The notes below the pieces were generated by a model that ran no database searches, was not told where the DNA came from, and saw nothing but the letters and a program-made list of their open reading frames with translations. A stretch of 39,668 bases of DNA from JAFGOG01 sp034429215 (lineage in GTDB: Bacteria > Chloroflexota > Anaerolineae > JAAYZQ01): positions 1-39,668 of the forward strand of contig DAOUGI010000114.1 of NCBI GenBank assembly GCA_034429215.1. Direction: 5' to 3'. Position numbers and translations under genes: made by a program. Positions 23,582 through 31,150 of this stretch are shown piece after piece (positions within the stretch are counted from its first letter, which is position 1; every line of letters starts with the position of its first letter).

Positions 23582-25214
23582 TTTTCCGCCGCTGGTGGGC
23601 AACTCGGGGCAGGATAGGGACGATCTGCTTTTTGCGTGACACGACGCCGCTCATGGTGATCGAGTGGGGGGACAAGAGCGCTTCGCCCAACGCCGCGGCG
23701 ATCTCTTGTTCCATCCCGTCGATCAGGATCTCGGTCTGGTTGTGGACAATGTCGACGACGATAAGCAGCAGGGAGGCGTAGCCCTTTTCGGCTCGGAGCG
23801 CTTTCATTTCGGCCAGCAGGTCATCGTGGATCTGATCGACCTGCCGTTTTTGCACTGTCTCCATGTAGCCGATGGCAAAGGGCTGCTCATCGATACGGTA
23901 TTCCTTGAAATCGGTGGTCAGGATCTGCCGTGGGGTCCGGCCGGTGAGGTCGGATACCCGGGCGAATATCTCCCGGCCAAGCTCAGCCATGTCTACGCCG
24001 GCGATCGTTGCCATCTCGCCGGCCACCCGGCGGTCGCGCGGCGTGCTGGTCGGGGATTGCAGCAGGACTGTGTCGGTGATGATCCCGCCAAGCAGGATGC
24101 CGGCGATTGGCGGCGGGATGGAGATGTGCGCTTCGCCGAACAGGCCGGCGATGAGTGTACTGGTGGAGCCCACGATCTCGTTGCGGAAGAAGATGGGCGC
24201 CCCGGTCTGGATATCGGCGATGCGATGGTGATCGACGATCCCCAGCAGCTCGGCTTCGTCCAGGCCATCCACGGTCTGGCTTTTCTCGTTGTGGTCCACC
24301 AGGTAAATGCCGTGCCGCACCGGGTTGATCACGTCGCTGCGGGACACTACCCCAACTACCCGGCCGCTGCCGTCCAGGACGGGAAGCGTTCGCTGGCGGC
24401 TCAGCTTTTCGCGCACGTCGTCCAGCGGCTCGTCGAGAGAGGCGCTCAGCACGTCGCGCTGCATGATGTGCCAGATCGGGATGCTCAGGTTCAGCAAGCG
24501 TACGGTGGTGAAGGTGTGATGGGGCGAGGAGATGAGCGTCACGTTCTTGTCACGGGCAAGGGCTATGATCTCGTCCGAGACTGACAATGCGCCGGTGATA
24601 ACCACGGCTCCGACTTGCTGCTCGATGGCGATGCGCTGGGCATCTTCTCGATCGCCCATGACGACCATGATGTCGGGCTCGAGGCGGCCGCGGATCGTTT
24701 CGATGTCCATGGCTGCGACCAACACCTTGTCTCGCAGCTTGCGGCCGTGGGCCTCGACAAGCAGGCGGCCGTCGAGCGTCTCGACTACGTTGTCTACTTG
24801 CAGGTGGATCTGGTCGATCAGGTCAGGATCCAAGCCGAGGAGAAGGATATTGGCAAAGTCTTCGACGCTGATGAGGCCGGCCAATCGGCCATCCTCAGCG
24901 ACGACCGGCATGGCGCGGATGCCGTGCTCGCGCAGTCTCTGGCCGACGGCGTGGACCGACTCGTCTGGCTTGCCGACGATCAGGCGAGGGGCCATCAGGT
25001 CGCGGGCGGTGGGGCGTACATCCTCCACCAGGCTCGGGAGGGGAACGCCGAAGCGTTCGAGGATGTAATGGGTCTCGGGCCAGATGTCGCCCTGGCGGGC
25101 GGCAATGACGCTGTCCATGCCCTGGCGGCGAAGGAGGTCGGCATAGGCGACGGCCGATACAACCGAGTCCGTATCGGGGTTCTTGTGGCCGACGACATAG
25201 ATCTTTTTGGGCAT
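23571..25214 (-). CDS. ppaC: Family II inorganic pyrophosphatase with CBS and DRTGG inserts
   Basis: A 547-residue cytoplasmic Mn/Co-dependent pyrophosphatase that hydrolyses PPi. The DHH fold motifs are VVGHKNPDTDSVVSA (about 6-20) and the metal pair GIVDHHRI (about 331), then GSTSTLIAGLF and the C-terminal DHHA2 part with SRKKQIVP substrate lysines. Inserted between (about 70-310) are two CBS motifs (TARDLMAPRLIVG...; IMQRDVLSASLDEP...) flanking a DRTGG-type domain. This is the regulated CBS-PPase layout, in which adenine nucleotides adjust activity. ATG 25214 follows the HEAT stop by 12 b and the TPR gene overlaps its end, so it is in the middle of the operon. Confidence 0.95.
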   Translation of the reverse strand: MPKKIYVVGHKNPDTDSVVSAVAYADLLRRQGMDSVIAARQGDIWPETHYILERFGVPLPSLVEDVRPTARDLMAPRLIVGKPDESVHAVGQRLREHGIRAMPVVAEDGRLAGLISVEDFANILLLGLDPDLIDQIHLQVDNVVETLDGRLLVEAHGRKLRDKVLVAAMDIETIRGRLEPDIMVVMGDREDAQRIAIEQQVGAVVITGALSVSDEIIALARDKNVTLISSPHHTFTTVRLLNLSIPIWHIMQRDVLSASLDEPLDDVREKLSRQRTLPVLDGSGRVVGVVSRSDVINPVRHGIYLVDHNEKSQTVDGLDEAELLGIVDHHRIADIQTGAPIFFRNEIVGSTSTLIAGLFGEAHISIPPPIAGILLGGIITDTVLLQSPTSTPRDRRVAGEMATIAGVDMAELGREIFARVSDLTGRTPRQILTTDFKEYRIDEQPFAIGYMETVQKRQVDQIHDDLLAEMKALRAEKGYASLLLIVVDIVHNQTEILIDGMEQEIAAALGEALLSPHSITMSGVVSRKKQIVPILPRVAHQRRKNGR

Positions 25215-25226
25215 CAGGCAACCCGG

Positions 25227-26312
25227 CTATTGATCGTCACCGTCCCAGTCGTCGTCGAGAATGTCGTCGTCCGAGTTCCCTGCGCCTTCTTGGTCCTCGT
25301 CCCACATCTCGTCGTCTGGCAGCTCGTCGTCCAGAAGCTCGTCGTCCGACAGCTCGCCGGCCGCTTCTGGGTCGATCTCGTAGAGGGTCAGGTCGAGGCT
25401 GCCTTCCTGGAGGGCGATCTCTGCCATCGCTTCATCGAGGGCATCGACCGTTTCTTCGTCGGCGTCTGCATAGGCATCGCTCAGGATCCGCTTGGCATCA
25501 GAGCCGCCGATCTGGCCCAAGGCCCAGATGCTTGCCTCGTGAATGTGGGGATCGGCGTCTTGGATCAGGCGGGCCAGAACAGGCACTGCTTTGCGGAGGC
25601 CCAATTCGCCGCTGGCGCGGGCGGCCTCATAGCGCATCGCCGGAGAAGCATTCTCCAATTCCTTCAGGACCACGGCCCGCCATCGCCGGTCGCAACTACG
25701 ACCCATGCCAAAGACGGCGCTGGCGTTCATCCTCTCATCGTCGTCGTAGTAGGCCATCTCCAGGGCATCGGACACCTCGGGCATGCAGGCGTAGGCAGCC
25801 GATTCCAGCGCCCGGCGGCGCACGGGGATCATCTCGTCGGCCATGTAGAAACGAGCCAGAAGCTCGTTGAGGATGCGGGCGGCGATGGTCGCATCCAACT
25901 GTTCCAGCTCGCCGGCAAGCACATAACGGCCCAGAGCCTCGGCGGCCGAGGCTCGGACGATCGCCGACGGGTCGGCGCGCAGCAGTTTCAGGAAGGGGCC
26001 GATGAAGGCCGGGTCCTCGTTTTCCCACAGCCCCTCGATGGCCGCCGCCCGCACGACGTCGTCCGGATCGTCCAGGCTGTGGCGGTAGATGGCGTCGAAA
26101 TTCACTTCGAAGCTGGTTTCTGCCAGGTCGGCCAACGCCTCGATGAGGGTGCGCCGCCGGGCGTCGGGCAGCTCCTCCCAGACTGTCAGGAATAGCTTTA
26201 GCCGCTCTCCAGCCAGGTCAGAGAGCGCAAATAGGCCGGAGAAGGTGACCGGGCCGGGGTCGCCGGCAATCTGCTCCAGTAAGCGCTTTAGATCATCCAC
26301 CGATGTCGACAT
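25227..26312 (-). CDS. HEAT-repeat protein with strongly acidic C-terminus
   Basis: A 361-residue soluble protein. HEAT repeats of the PBS-lyase kind run from about 60 to 280: DDVVRAAAIEGLWEN, PSAIVRASAAEALGRYV, SPAMRYEAARASGELGL, PHIHEASIWALGQIGG. The last 60 residues are almost all Asp/Glu (LSDDELLDDELPDDEMWDED), a disordered acidic tail. ATG 26312 is preceded by GGGCAGG; the TTG one codon upstream is less likely. It is first gene of the long operon read from 26376-26348. No enzyme motif is visible; it probably acts as a scaffold or chaperone-like binder. Confidence 0.85.
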   Translation of the reverse strand: MSTSVDDLKRLLEQIAGDPGPVTFSGLFALSDLAGERLKLFLTVWEELPDARRRTLIEALADLAETSFEVNFDAIYRHSLDDPDDVVRAAAIEGLWENEDPAFIGPFLKLLRADPSAIVRASAAEALGRYVLAGELEQLDATIAARILNELLARFYMADEMIPVRRRALESAAYACMPEVSDALEMAYYDDDERMNASAVFGMGRSCDRRWRAVVLKELENASPAMRYEAARASGELGLRKAVPVLARLIQDADPHIHEASIWALGQIGGSDAKRILSDAYADADEETVDALDEAMAEIALQEGSLDLTLYEIDPEAAGELSDDELLDDELPDDEMWDEDQEGAGNSDDDILDDDWDGDDQ

Positions 26313-26347
26313 CAAGTACCTGCCCTATTTTATATCTGTCTAGGACC

Positions 26348-26376
26348 ATTATACCCGATGATGGGCGAAAGTGCAA
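26348..26376 (-). promoter_or_regulatory. Sigma70-type promoter for the HEAT-ppaC-...-recQ run
   Basis: Minus strand TTGCAC (26376-26371), 17 b, TATAAT (26353-26348). It is the only clear promoter I find for the seven genes down to 18157. Confidence 0.8.
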
Positions 26377-26400
26377 CAGGCAGTTTTGGCCGGTCAGTGG

Positions 26401-26982
26401 TCAGCTTGCAGCAGCCGGCTTTTCGCTGCCTGCCCGGTCCCTGGCGGTGTAGAAGCAAATGAGGGTGCTGCCGTACTTGCGCTGGTCGGCGAGCTGCAGG
26501 GTGGCGAGCTCGACAAGCCGGTGCTCCTTGGGAAAGATCTGGACCACGATCTGCCCATCTGGCGCGAGCCAGCCGGAGTTTGCATCCAAAGCCAGCAATG
26601 TCTTGAGCCAGAGGTCCTGGTATTGAGGCGGGGCGACATAGATCAGGTCAAAAGGCTCAGCCTGACCGGCCAAATATTTAAAAACGTCGGCCTTGACAAC
26701 GCGGGCGTTGGCTTGCAGCCGGGTGTGGGCCAGGTTGGCCTTGATGATGTCGGCCGCCCTGAGCTGCTTTTCAACCAGGACTGCTCGGGCGGCTCCCCGG
26801 CTCAGGGACTCGATGCCCACGCTGCCGGTCCCGGCGAAGAGGTCCAGGACCCAGGAGCCGATGATGCTATCGCCCAGGATGCTAAATAAGGCCTCTTTCA
26901 CCCGATCCGAGATCGGGCGGGTCCCGCTTCCGGGCACTGCCTGTAAGGGGATACCTTTGGCGCTGCCGGCGATTACGCGCAT
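26401..26982 (-). CDS. rsmD: 16S rRNA (guanine966-N2)-methyltransferase RsmD-like
   Basis: A 193-residue Rossmann methyltransferase: RVIAGSAKGIPL, TRPISDRVKEALFSIL, the SAM loop VLDLFAGTGSVGIESLSRGA and YTARD near the end. This is RsmD length and architecture; RsmD methylates G966 of 16S rRNA. The catalytic DPPY/F motif, which orients the target amine, reads VAPPQY here (base-level reading confirmed), so Asp is replaced and the aromatic residue is displaced by one. It may be a lineage variant that keeps activity or a changed specificity. ATG 26982 has GAGGTGGAG upstream; the longer frame to 27030 runs into the promoter. Confidence 0.85.
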   Translation of the reverse strand: MRVIAGSAKGIPLQAVPGSGTRPISDRVKEALFSILGDSIIGSWVLDLFAGTGSVGIESLSRGAARAVLVEKQLRAADIIKANLAHTRLQANARVVKADVFKYLAGQAEPFDLIYVAPPQYQDLWLKTLLALDANSGWLAPDGQIVVQIFPKEHRLVELATLQLADQRKYGSTLICFYTARDRAGSEKPAAAS

Positions 26983-27017
26983 TGCTCCACCTCGTTCATG
27001 GCACAGACTATGACGGC

Positions 27018-27046
27018 AGTATATCCCCATTGTGTCGAAGGGTCAA
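27018..27046 (-). promoter_or_regulatory. Sigma70-type promoter for rsmD
   Basis: Minus strand TTGACC (27046-27041), 17 b, TATACT (27023-27018). Its -35 box is 18 b from that of the divergent rel promoter. Confidence 0.8.
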
Positions 27047-27064
27047 GTGGCAAAAATCGTCGTG

Positions 27065-27093
27065 TTGCAAAAAAAAGGATTTTGCGGTATACT
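27065..27093 (+). promoter_or_regulatory. Sigma70-type promoter for rel
   Basis: TTGCAA (27065-27070), 17 b, TATACT (27088-27093), with an A-rich spacer. The leader would be about 40 b. Confidence 0.8.
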
Positions 27094-27139
27094 GTCCTGA
27101 CCGCCAAGTGGCAGAGTTCTACAGGGGTGGCGTTGGATT

Positions 27140-29299
27140 GTGGTTGACGAGCTGCTAATCGACTGGTCAACAGAATATTTCACCGGCAGCGAGCTGGAGC
27201 TAGTCCGGCGGGCCTACATACAGGCTGCGGAGGCCCACGACGGACAGATGCGGGAATCAGGCGTGCCCTATATCCTCCACTGCGTTGCAGTGGCCCGCAT
27301 GTTGGCCGAGCTTGGGCTGGACTATCATGCTGTGGCCGCCGGCCTGCTGCACGATGTCGTCGAGGACACGGAATGGACTGTTGAAAGGATTCAGAGTCAG
27401 TTTGGAGCCGAGGTGGCCAAGCTGGTAGACGGCGTGACCAAGCTTGACCGGATCGACACCATGAGCAAGATGGGCAGCCGCGACGTGGAAGCGCAGGAGG
27501 CCGAAAGCCTGCGCAAGATGTTCCTGGCCATGACCGACGACGTCCGTGTGGTTCTGATCAAGCTGGCCGACCGGCTGCATAATATGCGAACACTCGATCC
27601 GCTCCCGCCTGTCAGGCGAGAGCGGATTGCTCGTGAGACCCTGGAGATATTTGCTCCCCTGGCCAACCGCCTCGGCATTTGGCAGATGAAATGGGAACTG
27701 GAGGAGCTGGGATTTCGCCATTACGATCCTCGTGCCTACCAGCAAATTGCCGACCTGCTTGTCGAAAAGCGGGAAGAACTGGAAACCTACCTGGCCAAGG
27801 TCAACGCCGAATTGCAGAGCCGGCTGCGGCTGGAGGGGATCGCCGCCGAGATATCAGGCCGCCCCAAGCATATCTACAGTATCTACCGCAAGATGCGGCG
27901 GAAGGGTGTGGAGTTTGACCAGATCCACGATGTGCGTGGCCTGCGGGTGATCGTGGATGCCGTCCAGGATTGCTATGCTACGTTGGGCGTCGTGCATGCA
28001 CTGTGGACCCCTTTGCCGGGTGAGTTTGATGATTTCATTGCTACCCCCAAAGATAACATGTATCAATCCCTGCACACGGCGGTCGTAGGGCCAGAAGGCA
28101 AGACGCTGGAGGTGCAGATCCGGACTCATGAGATGCATCGCCGGGCCCAGTTTGGAATTGCCGCTCACTGGCGCTACAAGGAAGGGGTCAAGCGGGACGT
28201 AGCGTTCGAGAACAAGGTCACCTGGCTCCGCTCGCTGATGGAGTGGCGCTCGGACGTCGAGGACGCCAAAGAGTTCGTAGACACACTCCGGACGGAGGTG
28301 CTTGAGGATCGCGTTTACGCGTTCACGCCCAAAGGCCAGGTGCTGGATCTGCCGGTTGGTTCGACGCCGATCGATTTCGCGTATCGCGTTCACACCGAGG
28401 TGGGCCATCGCTGCCGGGGTGCGAGGGTAAACGGCCGCCTACTGCCTCTGACCTACAAGCTTAAGAGCGGCGATCAGGTTGAAATCCTCACCGCCAAGCG
28501 AGGAGGCCCCAGCCGTGACTGGCTGAATCCCGACCTGGGCTATATCCGAGCGGCGCGCACCCGGGAAAAGATCCGCGGTTGGTTTCGCAAGCAGAACCGG
28601 GAGGAGAACATCACCTTTGGGCGCGAGCAGCTCCGGCGCGAATTGAAGCGCTTGAGCCTCGACAATATTGCTTTTGAAGAGATCGCCGCCCTGTTTGATT
28701 ATTCCACCCTCGACGATTTCTACGCAGCAATCGGTTTCGGCGACCTGAACTCACAACGGGTGGTGGCTCGGGTTCTGCAGGTGCTGCGCCCTGACGACGT
28801 GTTCAAAGAGCCGGAAAAGGCAGCGGAGGCGGAAACACCGGAGGGGGTGCGGGTCAGGGGCGTCGGCAGCTTGTACATCCAACTGGCGCGGTGCTGCAAG
28901 CCCAAGCCGGGAGATTCAGAGCCAATTGTGGGCTTTATTACGCGCGGACGGGGAGTGACGATCCACCGCTGGGGCTGCCCCAACATCCTCAGGCGCACCA
29001 ACACCGGCGAGGTCGAACGACTGATCGAGGTAGATTGGGGCACGGGGGAGGATCGCGTCTACCCGGTCCTGATCAGGATCCGGGCTTGGGACCGGGAAGG
29101 GCTGCTGCGCGACATTGCCACGGTTGTGTCTGAAGAGGGGATCAACATGCGGGCGGTCAACTCGGTACTGACCCGCAAGACGAACCTGGCGACGATCACG
29201 GCTACGCTCGAGGTTACGGCTATCAGCCAGTTGATCAGCATCCTGGCCAAGATCGAGCGCTTGCCAAACGTCATCGAGGTCACTCGCCAGGCAAGCTAA
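27140..29299 (+). CDS. rel: Bifunctional (p)ppGpp synthetase/hydrolase Rel
   Basis: A 719-residue RelA/SpoT homologue that makes and degrades the alarmone (p)ppGpp. The hydrolase HD domain is intact (HCVAVARML and LLHDVVEDT, about 49-78; KLADRLHNMRTL). The synthetase domain is also intact: GRPKHIYSIYRKMRRKG, HDVRGLRVIV, DNMYQSLHT, EVQIRT and HWRYKEG (about 235-355). Then TGS (VYAFTPKGQVLDLPVGSTPIDF, given here as ordered pieces), a helical/zinc-like part with CCKPKPGD, and a C-terminal ACT domain (VLIRIRAWDREGLLRDIA). The basic RRKG stretch fits bifunctional Rel rather than synthetase-only RelA. GTG 27140 has AGGGGTGG about 11 b upstream, a loose fit. Confidence 0.96.
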   Translation: MVDELLIDWSTEYFTGSELELVRRAYIQAAEAHDGQMRESGVPYILHCVAVARMLAELGLDYHAVAAGLLHDVVEDTEWTVERIQSQFGAEVAKLVDGVTKLDRIDTMSKMGSRDVEAQEAESLRKMFLAMTDDVRVVLIKLADRLHNMRTLDPLPPVRRERIARETLEIFAPLANRLGIWQMKWELEELGFRHYDPRAYQQIADLLVEKREELETYLAKVNAELQSRLRLEGIAAEISGRPKHIYSIYRKMRRKGVEFDQIHDVRGLRVIVDAVQDCYATLGVVHALWTPLPGEFDDFIATPKDNMYQSLHTAVVGPEGKTLEVQIRTHEMHRRAQFGIAAHWRYKEGVKRDVAFENKVTWLRSLMEWRSDVEDAKEFVDTLRTEVLEDRVYAFTPKGQVLDLPVGSTPIDFAYRVHTEVGHRCRGARVNGRLLPLTYKLKSGDQVEILTAKRGGPSRDWLNPDLGYIRAARTREKIRGWFRKQNREENITFGREQLRRELKRLSLDNIAFEEIAALFDYSTLDDFYAAIGFGDLNSQRVVARVLQVLRPDDVFKEPEKAAEAETPEGVRVRGVGSLYIQLARCCKPKPGDSEPIVGFITRGRGVTIHRWGCPNILRRTNTGEVERLIEVDWGTGEDRVYPVLIRIRAWDREGLLRDIATVVSEEGINMRAVNSVLTRKTNLATITATLEVTAISQLISILAKIERLPNVIEVTRQAS

Positions 29300-29326
29300 A
29301 CTCGAGCCAAGGTGAAACCTACATCA

Positions 29327-29359
29327 GGTGCGTTGCACCAAAGGCAGGTGCAACGCACC
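29327..29359. repeat. 13-b inverted repeat after rel
   Basis: GGTGCGTTGCACC and GGTGCAACGCACC are exact inverse copies around a 7-b loop. First of three hairpins in the 224-b rel/parvulin gap. Confidence 0.8.
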
Positions 29360-29374
29360 AGCGTGCGGGGTTCA

Positions 29375-29400
29375 TTTTGGCCTCACTTTAGAGGCCAAAA
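29375..29400. terminator. Hairpin, possible accessory terminator
   Basis: TTTTGGCCTC (29375-29384) pairs with GAGGCCAAAA (29391-29400), loop ACTTTA. T-runs are short. Confidence 0.5.
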
Positions 29401-29409
29401 CTGGAAGGA

Positions 29410-29439
29410 AAAACGGCTGGAAGGGTTTCCAGCCGTTTT
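29410..29439. terminator. Bidirectional intrinsic terminator, rel / parvulin
   Basis: AAAACGGCTGGAA (29410-29422) pairs with TTCCAGCCGTTTT (29427-29439), loop GGGT, with T-runs on both strands. Suits convergent rel (+) and the parvulin gene (-). Confidence 0.9.
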
Positions 29440-29471
29440 ATTGATTCCTGGCTGCGCTTCCTGACCTGCCA

Positions 29472-29515
29472 GCCACCGCAAAGGAAGCGGTACTCCGCAG
29501 GAAGCGCAGAATGAC
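29472..29515 (-). repeat. Dispersed 44-b repeat, copy 2
   Basis: Reverse-strand copy of the element at 13196-13239 (39/44 by hand count), here intergenic, just beyond the parvulin stop at 29524. Confidence 0.85.
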
Positions 29516-29523
29516 CGTATGTG

Positions 29524-30711
29524 TTAGGGTGCGGCGGTGGCGAATGGGTCGGGTGGGATCTGGCTCGATTTTAGGAGACGCTCGATCTTGTCGCCCAAGG
29601 CCTCGGTCTGCGCCGCCAGCCAATCGGTGAGGGCGCTGCTTTTCCGGCTCGAGATCACCGAGTCGGGCAGGGCGCCGTTTTCGTTCCGCTCGACCACCCG
29701 GACCACCCAGAACTGAGTGTTGCCCTGCACGACGGCGAGCGCGCCTATCTCCTGGGAGGAGACGGCGTCGGCCAGAACTGTGCCATAGCTGCTGGTCAGT
29801 TGGTCCACCGCCAGCCAGCCAAGATCGCCGCCGTTGTCCTGGACTGTCGTTTCACTTGAGACTTCTTTGGCTACCGTGGCAAAGTCCTCGCCGGCCTCGA
29901 TCCGTTGCTTGGCTGTGTCGGCAGCTTCTTGGGTATCTGTCACGATCAGCTCGACATGGATCATGAGCCCCGTGCTCAGCACCTGGCTGGCCAGGAGATC
30001 GCTCACTTTGTCGCGCAACAAGCTGCGCTGCACCATGTGCTCGAACGACGCGATGCTCAACCCCATGTTGTCCACATACTTTTGGATGGTCTCGTCGATC
30101 ATGGCAGCAGGGACGGGGGTGGGCACAGGCGTAGGCACGGAGATCGTTTCGGTGGTCGTGATCGGGCTGGCCTGCGAAGTAAAGCTGCTTTCCACATCGG
30201 CCCGGATCGACGCCCGTGCTTCGTCGAGGGTTACGGATAACCCGGCTTCCTTGGCCTTTTTCTGGATGATCGCATCTTCGATCAGCTCGTCGAGCGCGCT
30301 GTCAGGGGCATAGTCGATCATCGACTGGTAGTACTGGACCGTCTGGGTGTAGTAGGAGGCCATGAACTGGCCTTCCTCCGTGGTCGTGTCCAGCAGGCTC
30401 AGTTGGTACTCCAGGTTCGAGATCGAGCTGTACAGGTTGTAGCGGCGATAGGTGAGCAGATCCTCAAAGTCCTTGATCGAGATCTTGGCGCCGTCGACCT
30501 TGGCGACCGCCGCATTGGGGGCAATGACCAGCTCCCGGATCACGGCGAAGAGGATCACAGCCAGGATGACCGCCCCAATGGCTGCAACGATTGACCAGAT
30601 GACCCGGAGCTGCCTGGACTCTTTGCGGCTACGGGCGATCTGTTTCTTTGTTAGTGAGAGAGCCGCCTCCGGCCTGGCTGCGGCTTGGCGAATTTCTGGT
30701 TTCTTGGCCAT
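29524..30711 (-). CDS. Membrane-anchored parvulin-type peptidyl-prolyl isomerase
   Basis: A 395-residue PrsA/SurA-like folding factor. A basic cytoplasmic N-terminus is followed by one membrane anchor (about 36-58, VIWSIVAAIGAVILAVILFA), then a SurA-N-like helical domain (VDGAKISIKDFEDLL...SALDELIEDAIIQKKA). A Thr/Pro linker (VPTPVPTPVP) interrupts it, and the C-terminal rotamase domain has HVELIVTDTQEAAD, AGEDFATVAKEVS and NGGDLGW. It should fold exported proteins at the outer face of the membrane. ATG 30711 (MAKKPEI) starts five bases after the rpsR stop, so it is last in the rpsF operon; the longer frame to 30813 would overlap rpsR needlessly. Confidence 0.9.
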   Translation of the reverse strand: MAKKPEIRQAAARPEAALSLTKKQIARSRKESRQLRVIWSIVAAIGAVILAVILFAVIRELVIAPNAAVAKVDGAKISIKDFEDLLTYRRYNLYSSISNLEYQLSLLDTTTEEGQFMASYYTQTVQYYQSMIDYAPDSALDELIEDAIIQKKAKEAGLSVTLDEARASIRADVESSFTSQASPITTTETISVPTPVPTPVPAAMIDETIQKYVDNMGLSIASFEHMVQRSLLRDKVSDLLASQVLSTGLMIHVELIVTDTQEAADTAKQRIEAGEDFATVAKEVSSETTVQDNGGDLGWLAVDQLTSSYGTVLADAVSSQEIGALAVVQGNTQFWVVRVVERNENGALPDSVISSRKSSALTDWLAAQTEALGDKIERLLKSSQIPPDPFATAAP

Positions 30712-30716
30712 AGTCT

Positions 30717-31067
30717 TTAATAGCGACGGATGTGCTCCGACGTAAAGGGGAGCAAGGCCAGGTAGCGCGCGCGCTTGAGGGCAACCGCCAGGCGCCGCTG
30801 ATGCTTGGCGCATGTCCCGGACTTGCGCCCGGATCGGATCTTGCCCCGCTCGGTCACGTAACGGCGCAGCATGTCGGCATTCTTATAGTCGATCGCTTTA
30901 CCCTTTTCCACGCAAAAGGCGCAGACTTTGCGGCTCGGGCCAAAGGGTCTACGGCCCCGGGGACCTGAGTATCCCTCGCGTCCGTTTCCTGATCTTCCCC
31001 GGCCGCCTGATTGGTAAGGCCGCGGGCCGGAGCGATATCCACCTTCTCGGCGTTCGTCATCACTCAT
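30717..31067 (-). CDS. rpsR: 30S ribosomal protein S18 with basic N-terminal extension
   Basis: A 116-residue S18; typical S18 is 75-80 residues. The core (about 45-116) is clear: KVCAFCVEKGKAIDYKNADM, GKIRSGRKSGTCAKHQRRLA, LALLPFTSEH. Cysteines CxxC and GTC fit the zinc-binding form. The first 45 residues are Arg/Gly/Ser-rich (YRSGPRPYQSGGRGRSGNGR) and probably disordered. In the 30S subunit S18 pairs with S6, encoded three genes upstream in this operon. ATG 31067 lacks a strong SD site. A hairpin at 31101-31121 precedes it. Confidence 0.95.
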   Translation of the reverse strand: MSDDERREGGYRSGPRPYQSGGRGRSGNGREGYSGPRGRRPFGPSRKVCAFCVEKGKAIDYKNADMLRRYVTERGKIRSGRKSGTCAKHQRRLAVALKRARYLALLPFTSEHIRRY

Positions 31068-31100
31068 CGGTTAAATCATTCTCCTTCATTGTCGTGCAGC

Positions 31101-31121
31101 CCCGGCATTTGCGGTGCCGGG
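31101..31121 (-). promoter_or_regulatory. Hairpin between ssb and rpsR
   Basis: CCCGGCA and TGCCGGG form a perfect 7-b stem with a 7-b loop in the 83-b gap. No U-run; possible mRNA-processing or translational control element. Confidence 0.5.
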
Positions 31122-31150
31122 ATAGTATCCTCTCGCCCGGTAGCTGACCG

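Noticed and set aside
24615..26195. 526-codon open frame on the plus strand
   Set aside because: Antisense across ppaC and the HEAT gene, both clearly real; no motifs and no promoter or SD site.
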